From Clostridiales bacterium (GTDB taxonomy: Bacteria > Bacillota > Clostridia > Lachnospirales > Lachnospiraceae): DNA of 10,680 nucleotides. The notes below the pieces were generated by a model. That model saw nothing but the letters and a program-made list of their open reading frames with translations, made no database searches and was not told where the DNA came from. The first letter of the stretch is position 1. Every line of letters begins with the position of its first letter. Shown here one piece after another: positions 1-5,521 of the stretch. The stretch spans positions 1 to 10,680 of the forward strand of contig JAHZAT010000098.1 of assembly GCA_019423795.1 (NCBI GenBank), read 5' to 3'. Made by a program: the position numbers and the translations under genes.

Positions 1-81
1 CTTTAAAAGCAGATGTCTCCAAATACGCAACCGTTCCATAAGTCACCATGTATCAAAACTTCATGAAAAAAGGATTTAAAA

Positions 82-99
82 ACCATTCTCTCAAATGGT
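82..99 (-). terminator. weak intrinsic terminator candidate after the kinase gene
   Basis: Read on the minus strand, ACCATT and AATGGT form a 6-bp stem with a 6-nt loop. The stem is followed at once by TTTTT and, a few bases later, a second T-run. It lies about 115 nt past the sensor kinase stop codon, in the right orientation to end the two-component transcript. The stem is short and moderately AT-rich, so efficiency is doubtful. Confidence 0.35.
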
Positions 100-137
100 C
101 TATTTGCATATTGTCGACACAATTAGTAGTATATACT

Positions 138-165
138 TTTATATTTATGTTTTCTACCCTTTCAA
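138..165 (-). promoter_or_regulatory. possible minus-strand sigma-70-type promoter
   Basis: TTGAAA (160-165) and TATAAA (138-143) on the minus strand are separated by 16 nt and each matches consensus at five of six positions. It would point toward the left edge of the window, where a minus-strand frame opens at position 49. The surrounding DNA is so AT-rich that such matches arise easily by chance, and a hairpin at 82-99 would sit in the leader. Confidence 0.22.
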
Positions 166-212
166 CATAGTTTTTTTCAATTTTTACAATTTTGTCAAAA
201 AACATATGAAAT

Positions 213-2348
213 CTATTTGTTTACATCTAAATGTTGTTTAAATTGTATAGTAACCAGGAATTGATCTCCGTCTATTCTTATCGAAAACTCTCCTCCACAA
301 TTCTTTGTAAAACTGTCTGCGATGGAAAGTCCTAATCCGTTTCCTTCGCTGGTACGTGATTTTTCCGCTCTGGCAAACCGTTCCATGATCTCTTCTTCTG
401 TAAAATTCATCTCATAGGATGCTGTGTTTATAACTTCTAATTTTATATTTTGATCTGCTTCGGTGATCCTTAGAAAGATCCTGGTTCCTTTCAGGGAGTA
501 TTTTAAGGCATTTTCTATGACATTTTGTACCACTCGGTACATACGGCTGCTGTCTCCGATAAATCTTGTGTGTGTAGCTTCGCACTGATATCTGATCGCA
601 AATCCAGATTCTTCTATCTGATCTGCCATATCCCCCAGTGTCTGTTCTACCAGACGTTTCATATCCATTTCTTCCAGATCTACTTTCGCATCTCCACTTG
701 TTGCTTTCGCAAGTTCAAATAGGTCAGAAATGATGGCTTTTAAGCGTTCGGTCTTGTTGATCAGGATGGTTACATAATCTCTTGATTCTGCAGATAATGT
801 TTGATCTCTGCTTAAGAGATCGACGTATCCGATGATAGAAGTCAGCGGTGTCTTCAGATCATGTGATACATTTGTGATCAGATCGATCTTCATTCTCTCG
901 CCCTTCATCTGTGTTTCTAATGCTTTTTCCATTCCCTGCCCGATATTGGTCAGTTTCTGACTGTATTCATAATACGCAGATTCTTGTGAAATATCGGTCG
1001 TTGCCGTCAGTTCTCCATTGGAAATACGTTCGATCTGATCGACCAGCATGCTTAAATCTCTCTGTTCTTCTGCATATTTGTCTGAATATCTTGAAAAATA
1101 TCTAATAAGAAAAACAAAGATGACTGCTGCTATAAACAAGAGTGGGGATGGAATATTCATTCCACTCATTCCCATGATGATACAAGCAAGTGTACCGACA
1201 GTTAAAATATATCGTAAAACCCTGTACTGTCTGATCCTGTCTCTTGCATGTTTTTGTGCAAATGACATCGCTTCATCTTCCAGCTTTCTTCTTGTCTTTG
1301 CCTGACGGCTCCATTTTCGAATATATCCCAGACAAAATGTTGAATCCAGAAGATTCTTCTGGCGAATCCTCCATACCGTAGTCTGAATACATACGGCAAA
1401 TACCATGATGAAAAATGGAGCTGAGATATAACTCAGCGTCATGATCATCTCGATCGTTGAACCTGTGATCCCGCCCTGTGTATATTCTATCGTATATTCC
1501 CAGATTGCAAAGCATAATGCGATTGCCAATCCAAGCAGCGTAATTGCTGTCACTAGTATGATCTCCCACCAGAGCCTGTCAAGCCCTCTAAAAAATCTGG
1601 TTCGCTTTTCCTGAAGTGCAAATAAGATGCACAGAAGGATCGTTCCGATTACTTCAATGATCGAAACAACGATGATCGTTTTGATTCCCGTCGTAATCTG
1701 TTTTGTTGATCCTTTTCGGAAATTTTCAATCTCTGTTAGTGCTTTTTTTGTCAAAGAAATCTCAATGTCTGCATTTTCCAGACGCTGATTCTTCTCATCA
1801 TTGATCAGAAGCTGTTCCGGGAATATATCCAGCAGTATATAATTATCCCCAGAGAATTCATAGTATTCTGTCTGATCCGCATTGTACTCGTCATACGGAT
1901 CCCATCCTTTGAAACTTCCGTCTTTGTTTAGTTTCTCTGTCTTGTCTCTTTCTATATGAAAATGTTCAATCCTGCCCCCAGCATAGTTCGCATTTTCTGT
2001 TCCATATGTTGATGTTGTCGTTACCATCTTTTTATCATATGGTTTGACCTTCATCGTTACTTTCACAAATGATTCTTTTTTTATCTTATTTAGTAAACTT
2101 TCTGATACATGATTTGCCTGTGTATAATAGACTTTATCACTTTCTTGATCCGCCCATTTATCAAACAGTGAGATCTGTGTGTTTTTGATATAGTCTGATT
2201 GATTCTGTTCATCCAGACTGAAGCTGTTATCCCCTGTCAATGCCATGTTATGGATCGTGTTGAGTCCATATATCCCTGACAGGGTCATGGCGATCATCAC
2301 AAGTGTGATCAATACCTTGTTAGTCCATTTTCTCGATCTTGTATCCAA
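213..2348 (-). CDS. sensor histidine kinase, six predicted membrane helices
   Basis: This is a membrane-bound histidine kinase that should autophosphorylate and pass phosphate to the regulator encoded just upstream. In the 711 residues, a first membrane helix (about 11-30) is followed by an extracellular region of roughly 185 residues (about 32-215) that I do not recognise. Further helices lie near 221-245, 261-283, 302-325, 378-394 and 401-417. A HAMP-like or linker helix follows at about 418-480. The H-box NVSHDLKTPL places the phospho-acceptor at His496. The N-box VVQNVIENALKYS is at 607-618 and the G2 box GNGLGLSIA at 669-677. The usual G1 motif (DxGxG) is replaced by VINTAS near 639-644, a variant I know from related Firmicutes kinases. 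The start is TTG at 2348, overlapping the regulator gene by 29 nt, with AAGGTGG nine bases upstream. Neither ligand nor target can be read from the sequence. Confidence 0.93.
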   Translation of the reverse strand: MDTRSRKWTNKVLITLVMIAMTLSGIYGLNTIHNMALTGDNSFSLDEQNQSDYIKNTQISLFDKWADQESDKVYYTQANHVSESLLNKIKKESFVKVTMKVKPYDKKMVTTTSTYGTENANYAGGRIEHFHIERDKTEKLNKDGSFKGWDPYDEYNADQTEYYEFSGDNYILLDIFPEQLLINDEKNQRLENADIEISLTKKALTEIENFRKGSTKQITTGIKTIIVVSIIEVIGTILLCILFALQEKRTRFFRGLDRLWWEIILVTAITLLGLAIALCFAIWEYTIEYTQGGITGSTIEMIMTLSYISAPFFIMVFAVCIQTTVWRIRQKNLLDSTFCLGYIRKWSRQAKTRRKLEDEAMSFAQKHARDRIRQYRVLRYILTVGTLACIIMGMSGMNIPSPLLFIAAVIFVFLIRYFSRYSDKYAEEQRDLSMLVDQIERISNGELTATTDISQESAYYEYSQKLTNIGQGMEKALETQMKGERMKIDLITNVSHDLKTPLTSIIGYVDLLSRDQTLSAESRDYVTILINKTERLKAIISDLFELAKATSGDAKVDLEEMDMKRLVEQTLGDMADQIEESGFAIRYQCEATHTRFIGDSSRMYRVVQNVIENALKYSLKGTRIFLRITEADQNIKLEVINTASYEMNFTEEEIMERFARAEKSRTSEGNGLGLSIADSFTKNCGGEFSIRIDGDQFLVTIQFKQHLDVNK

Positions 2349-3027
2349 TTCCCCACACCACCTTTAAATATCTTGGATTTTTTGCATCTATTTCTATTTT
2401 CTCGCGGATACGACGGATATGGACCATAACGGTATTCTCTGTCGCATAGGCTTCTTCGTTCCATACACGTTCGTAGATCTCATCTGCTGAAAATACTCTG
2501 CCAAGGTTGTTCATCAGAAGGCTTACGATCTTGTATTCGGTTGCAGTCAGTTTCACTGGCTCTCCGTCTACCATCATTCTTTTTCCTTTCATGTCAAGGA
2601 TCAATCCGCCATTGATGATCTGTTCTTTATTGCTTTCTGCGGCGTTCATTCCTCCAAACTGCATGTATCTTCGCAGCTGGGATTTCACTCTCGCTACTAG
2701 TTCATCTGGGCGGAACGGTTTACTGATATAGTCATCGGCTCCCATGGATAGTCCCAGGATCTTATCGCTTTCTTCTGTCTTGGCAGAAAGAATGATGATC
2801 GGAATGTTCTTGCTTTCCCGAATCTTCATCGTTGCGGATAGTCCATCCATCTTCGGCATCATGACATCTATGATCATAAGCTGGACTTCTTGTTCCATCA
2901 GGACATCCATAGCTTCCAGACCATCATATGCCGTTATGATTTCATAGTCTTCCATTTCCAGACGTTTCTTGATCGCTCCTACGATCTCTTTGTCGTCGTC
3001 AACGACCAGGATCTTTGGCTGGTTCAT
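2320..3027 (-). CDS. OmpR/PhoB-family response regulator
   Basis: This is a DNA-binding response regulator of 235 residues, the normal length for the OmpR/PhoB family. The receiver domain (about 4-118) carries the acidic pocket Asp10-Asp12, the phospho-acceptor Asp54 in MIIDVMMPKMDG, Ser81 at the usual Thr/Ser switch position, and Lys103 in the KPF motif. A short linker leads to a winged-helix domain (about 138-232). Its recognition helix region (ENTVMVHIRRIREKI) and terminal hairpin ending VVWGIGYKIE are classic for the family. The ATG at 3025-3027 has a strong Shine-Dalgarno AGGAGG at 3034-3039, six bases away. It is the first gene of a two-gene operon with the kinase and is divergent from the secreted Tp47-type gene. 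Direct repeats in its own leader suggest autoregulation. I cannot assign a specific VanR, PhoP or similar name. Confidence 0.96.
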   Translation of the reverse strand: MNQPKILVVDDDKEIVGAIKKRLEMEDYEIITAYDGLEAMDVLMEQEVQLMIIDVMMPKMDGLSATMKIRESKNIPIIILSAKTEESDKILGLSMGADDYISKPFRPDELVARVKSQLRRYMQFGGMNAAESNKEQIINGGLILDMKGKRMMVDGEPVKLTATEYKIVSLLMNNLGRVFSADEIYERVWNEEAYATENTVMVHIRRIREKIEIDAKNPRYLKVVWGIGYKIEKMD

Positions 3028-3081
3028 ACTTTTCCTCCTCGTATCTTTGATGGTTTTAGTGTATCAGGTGGTTCTTTCGTT

Positions 3082-3111
3082 TCTATAGATATAATTCTTA
3101 CGAATTTCTTA
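3082..3111 (-). promoter_or_regulatory. candidate regulator-dependent promoter with 11-bp-spaced direct repeats
   Basis: On the minus strand the hexamer TAAGAA occurs twice, at 3106-3111 and 3095-3100, exactly 11 bp start to start. Tandem sites about one helical turn apart are the usual target of OmpR-family dimers. A -10-like TATAGA (3082-3087) follows seven bases after the second copy, with TATATC as an alternative at 3088-3093. There is no good -35 hexamer at the matching distance, which would fit an activator-dependent promoter. This is inference; only the repeats are seen directly. Confidence 0.4.
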
Positions 3112-3198
3112 ATATGATGTAAGTGTCAAAAGTACAAATTGCGTTTGTGCTTGCACAAATGAGCAATTTATACTTTTGACACTCTCATCTTAATATGA
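3107..3198. repeat. 62-bp palindrome flanked by 11-bp direct repeats, MITE-like
   Basis: Outer arms 3122-3142 and 3163-3183 are complementary over 21 bp with one mismatch. Inner arms TTTGTG (3144-3149) and CACAAA (3154-3159) close a 4-nt loop. The single C/A mismatch at 3135/3170 becomes a G-U pair only in minus-strand RNA. The palindrome is bracketed by the identical 11-mer TCTTAATATGA at 3107-3117 and 3188-3198, as expected for a target-site duplication. It lies between divergent promoters, so it is not an ordinary terminator. A perfect TTGACA hexamer faces outward at each end (3124-3129 minus, 3176-3181 plus), but neither has a well-spaced -10. It could be a small non-autonomous mobile element or a fixed regulatory hairpin. 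Confidence 0.6.
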
Positions 3199-3222
3199 CT
3201 TCCTTAATTATAATAATTTACC

Positions 3223-3301
3223 GAATAATTATCAATATCCTGTCCAGTGTCTGTAGGAGTGTGCCTGCACTTAATGGATAGCAAGATATTGATAATTATT
3301 C
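3223..3301. repeat. perfect 17-bp inverted repeat with 45-nt spacer
   Basis: Arms at 3223-3239 (GAATAATTATCAATATC) and 3285-3301 (GATATTGATAATTATTC) are perfectly complementary. The 45-nt spacer between them is clearly more GC-rich than the arms and contains a small AGTG/CACT inverted repeat (3258-3261 and 3268-3271). Each arm carries the TGATAAT half-site of Fur-family operators. The structure sits directly upstream of the promoter of the secreted Tp47-type gene. It may be a two-site operator, an RNA stem in a longer leader, or both. Confidence 0.65.
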
Positions 3302-3304
3302 TCA
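3290..3304 (+). promoter_or_regulatory. Fur-box-like operator
   Basis: The 15-mer TGATAATTATTCTCA matches the Gram-positive 7-1-7 Fur consensus TGATAATNATTATCA at 13 of 14 defined positions. The overlapping 19 bases at 3285-3303 match the classical 19-bp Fur box at 16 positions. It ends 10 bases before the -35 of the downstream secreted-protein promoter. PerR and Zur boxes are similar, so the exact family member is inferred. Confidence 0.55.
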
Positions 3305-3314
3305 TTTATAGTTA

Positions 3315-3343
3315 TTGTTCACTAACCTTTCGTGTGGTATCAT
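3315..3343 (+). promoter_or_regulatory. extended -10 promoter of the secreted Tp47-type gene
   Basis: TTGTTC (3315-3320) and TATCAT (3338-3343) are separated by 17 nt. TATCAT matches the -10 consensus at five of six positions and is preceded by TGG, giving the TGN extended -10 motif. Transcription would start near 3350, about 70 nt before the ATG at 3419. The -35 is weak, which an extended -10 can offset. Confidence 0.5.
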
Positions 3344-3404
3344 ATTTTTCAACAGTTAGAGTTTTCTAACTACATACACGCTATTATTTTATATTACAGA
3401 AAAC

Positions 3405-3410
3405 GGAGGA
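3405..3410 (+). promoter_or_regulatory. Shine-Dalgarno site that fixes the start at 3419
   Basis: GGAGGA lies eight bases before ATG 3419. The frame is open upstream to a GTG at 3332, but that codon lies inside the promoter, has no ribosome site, and would put 29 charged residues ahead of a clear signal peptide. The ATG at 3419 is therefore preferred. Confidence 0.85.
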
Positions 3411-3418
3411 AAAACTAT

Positions 3419-5173
3419 ATGCGTAAAAGATTAATCGGGAAAGCCTTTGCTATCGCTATGAGTGGTGCAATGGTTTTAACTGCGACTCCTGTGACAGCTA
3501 ATATCTTTAATGTTGCTCACATTGTTAAGGCTGCTGATGAACAGTCTGATGAATATGTTTATTGCTATGCTGGACTTACCTGGAATGAATATTGGGCATC
3601 TGAGGGTGTTTATGCTGCCGGTAATGACAGCTCTTCTGATACATTAGATAGTCATAATGAACTTGATAATGGTGGATACGATGCCGTTACTCGTGCTACA
3701 ACAAACCATGGTCTTCATAGAGGAAGTTTCCAGTGCATCACAACGATCTATACAACCGATGGAATTGCTTATCAGATTTCTAACTGGGAACAGGTAAAAG
3801 GCTCTGATGGTAAAGTAACAGCTACTTATTTACATCTAAAAGACGTGGAAGGAAGAGTTACTTTTAACAAAGGAACTTTAACATTTGCTGATAATTCCAC
3901 AAAAAAAATGGATCACTATAGTGTTTCTGGAATCAAATATGTTCCTGTAAAAGTAAAGGCTTCTGATTACAACGATTTCAAAGCAAAATACTCTGTTGTT
4001 GAAAACAATGGTACACTGATCGGTGGATATGCAGAAGGTGTTTTAAGTTCTTATGAAGCATCTGCAAATGTAACAGCAGATACAAATGGATTAAAGGAAG
4101 CGGTCAAAGATTCTGACGGTTCCTTCTCTTTCAAAGCCAGAACAACTGGTACTGACTCTGGTATTAAAAATCAGACATTGCAGAAAGCTGTAAAAATCAC
4201 TCCAACTGTAAAAGCTGCTTCTGGATCATATGGAGAATTTCTTCGTGTTGATCTAAATGGAGATGACTATGGTGCTTTAGGTGACAAGATGCAGGCTGTT
4301 AAATGGACATACTACGGAAATGACAGCACTCGTACAAAAGCTTTAGCTTCTTACGGAACAAAATTTGCAGCTGATAACTGGATGCATAAATCTATGGGAA
4401 TCCAGCTTGGATTAACAGATTCTATTCGTTGCCAGTTACCTAAAAATACAGATGGTACAGGTTATTGGAGTTTAACAGTTTATGCTCTTGGTTATGAAGA
4501 TTATACAGTTAACTTTGAAGCCACAAAAGACAATATTGTATCCAAAAAGGCTCTTGCAAGCGACGAAGAAAAAGCTTCTCTTCAGAAATTAGTAACAGAA
4601 GCTGAATCTTTGAAGAAAGATTCCTATGTTGATAGTTCTGACAAACAAACTGCATTTGCTAATCTTCAAACTGAACTAGATGAAACAAAAGATTTACTTA
4701 ACAAAAAGGATTTAAGTTCTGCAGAGGTTAGTGAGCAGATCACTCATTTAACAGAAGCGATCAATGCAGTCAAAGCTTTAAAAACAAAAGATGCTGCAAC
4801 TACTACTGCTGCACCTTCTACAACAAAACCAGCAGCTACAACTACTGCAACAAACACAACTACTGTGAAAGCTCCTGCTAAGACTACTGTGAAATTAAGC
4901 AAAGCTAAGAAGACTTCTATCAAAGTATCTTGGAAGAAGATTTCCGGAGTTGCTGCTTACCAGATTCAGTACAGCACATCTAAGAACTTTAAGAAAGCAA
5001 AAACAGTCAAGGTTTCTGCAAAATCTGCTTCTAAAGTCTTAAAGAAACTGAAAAAGAACAAGAAATATTATGTAAGAGTTCGAAGCTACAAAGTAACAAA
5101 AGTAAACAACAAATCTAAGAATGTTTACTCTGCTTGGTCCGCTAAGAAAGTTTTAAAAACTAAGAAAAAATAA
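3419..5173 (+). CDS. secreted Tp47-domain-C-type protein with FIVAR-like and Fn3-type regions
   Basis: This is an exported protein of 584 residues. The N-terminus MRKRLIGKAF plus a hydrophobic stretch (9-28) is a Sec signal, with cleavage likely near Ala28 or Ala38-Ala39. Residues about 45-373 match, by my recognition, the family annotated in gut Firmicutes as penicillin-binding Tp47 domain C. Hallmarks are CYAGLTWNEYWASEGVYAAG (49-68), RATTNHGLHRGSFQC (92-106) and ADNWMHKSMGIQLGLTDS (318-335). A helical FIVAR-like segment (about 385-455), a Thr/Ala linker (459-490) and an Fn3-like Lys-rich domain (about 491-584) follow. There is no LPXTG motif or lipobox, so surface retention may rely on the basic tail. 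The Fur-like box upstream suggests iron control. Penicillin binding is known only for the treponemal namesake and should not be assumed. A heme, metal or wall ligand is possible but not shown. Confidence 0.88.
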   Translation: MRKRLIGKAFAIAMSGAMVLTATPVTANIFNVAHIVKAADEQSDEYVYCYAGLTWNEYWASEGVYAAGNDSSSDTLDSHNELDNGGYDAVTRATTNHGLHRGSFQCITTIYTTDGIAYQISNWEQVKGSDGKVTATYLHLKDVEGRVTFNKGTLTFADNSTKKMDHYSVSGIKYVPVKVKASDYNDFKAKYSVVENNGTLIGGYAEGVLSSYEASANVTADTNGLKEAVKDSDGSFSFKARTTGTDSGIKNQTLQKAVKITPTVKAASGSYGEFLRVDLNGDDYGALGDKMQAVKWTYYGNDSTRTKALASYGTKFAADNWMHKSMGIQLGLTDSIRCQLPKNTDGTGYWSLTVYALGYEDYTVNFEATKDNIVSKKALASDEEKASLQKLVTEAESLKKDSYVDSSDKQTAFANLQTELDETKDLLNKKDLSSAEVSEQITHLTEAINAVKALKTKDAATTTAAPSTTKPAATTTATNTTTVKAPAKTTVKLSKAKKTSIKVSWKKISGVAAYQIQYSTSKNFKKAKTVKVSAKSASKVLKKLKKNKKYYVRVRSYKVTKVNNKSKNVYSAWSAKKVLKTKKK

Positions 5174-5221
5174 TTTCTCTTAAATAATATCAATTACATC
5201 TCAATCTTAATATTATTAAAT

Positions 5222-5258
5222 AAAATAGGAACTGCATTTGGTCTGCGGTTCCTATTTT
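5222..5258 (+). terminator. intrinsic terminator of the secreted Tp47-type gene
   Basis: Arms 5222-5236 and 5244-5258 form a 15-bp stem around a 7-nt loop and end in TTTT. The only non-Watson-Crick pair (T5233 with G5247) is a U-G wobble in plus-strand RNA, which favours this direction. It starts 49 nt past the stop codon. The A-run at the left arm would also give a T-run on the other strand, so it may act both ways. Confidence 0.85.
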
Positions 5259-5325
5259 ATTCCTCATTCTATGCTTCTTTTTTACCGTTGATAAATTGAT
5301 GATATTCTATTTTGAAAATTATTTA

Positions 5326-5391
5326 TTGATAATCCCATAGTTTTTGCAACTTTTCCAACCAATTTTTTGATAATTTTGCAACTTTTCCAAC
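5326..5391. repeat. pair of 18-bp direct repeats in the convergent intergenic region
   Basis: TTTTGCAACTTTTCCAAC occurs identically at 5342-5359 and 5374-5391, 32 bp apart. Each copy is preceded by TTGATAAT (5326-5333 and 5367-5374). In the first copy an extra CCCATAGT separates the two parts. The repeats sit between two convergent genes and outside both terminators. No gene overlaps them, and their role is unknown. Confidence 0.65.
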
Positions 5392-5421
5392 TTTCTTATA
5401 TAAATGTTTGTTATATATAAG

Positions 5422-5479
5422 AAAAAGGAGCCATAAAATAAACTTTCTAATCTCTAAGATTACGTTTATTTTACGGCTC
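5422..5479 (-). terminator. intrinsic terminator of the HAD phosphatase gene
   Basis: Arms 5428-5443 and 5464-5479 form a 16-bp stem with one odd pair, A5433/C5474, which is a G-U wobble only in minus-strand RNA. On that strand the stem is followed by CCTTTTT. The loop holds a smaller AATCT/AGATT stem. It begins 42 nt past the HAD stop codon. Just beyond it, TTTCTTATATA (5392-5402) and TATATAAGAAA (5414-5424) form another AT-only hairpin that overlaps the T-run and has no evident role. Confidence 0.85.
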
Positions 5480-5521
5480 TTACTATTACCCTTGTGCTAA
5501 ATTTTCTTGTAATAATTCCGT

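Larger units (their letters stand above)
1..212. other. AT-rich left edge, gene content unresolved
   Basis: This stretch lies downstream of the sensor kinase stop. Two edge reading frames compete and I cannot choose between them. On the plus strand a frame runs from the window edge to a TAA at 39-41 and ends in residues LKADVSKYATVP. On the minus strand an ATG at 47-49 opens a frame that stays open to the window edge, beginning MVTYGTVAYLETSAFK, with no convincing Shine-Dalgarno site. Positions about 100-212 are very AT-rich and look non-coding. ATTGT and ACAAT form a short inverted repeat at 110-114 and 119-123 around a GTCGAC-like core, which could be a protein-binding site but is short enough to be chance. 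Confidence 0.4.

Noticed and set aside
3122..3183. Intrinsic terminator
   Set aside because: It lies between divergent genes with no transcript ending there, and no T-run follows either side.
3107..3301. CRISPR or riboswitch
   Set aside because: There are only single inverted repeats with no regular spacer-repeat series, and I recognise no conserved riboswitch motif.
3332..3418. N-terminal extension of the secreted Tp47-type protein from GTG 3332
   Set aside because: It overlaps the probable extended -10, lacks a ribosome site and places 29 residues before a clear signal peptide. ATG 3419 has a good GGAGGA.
3419..5173. Functional call as a penicillin-binding protein or carboxypeptidase
   Set aside because: No SxxK, SxN or KTG active-site set is visible. 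The label comes only from family resemblance to treponemal Tp47.
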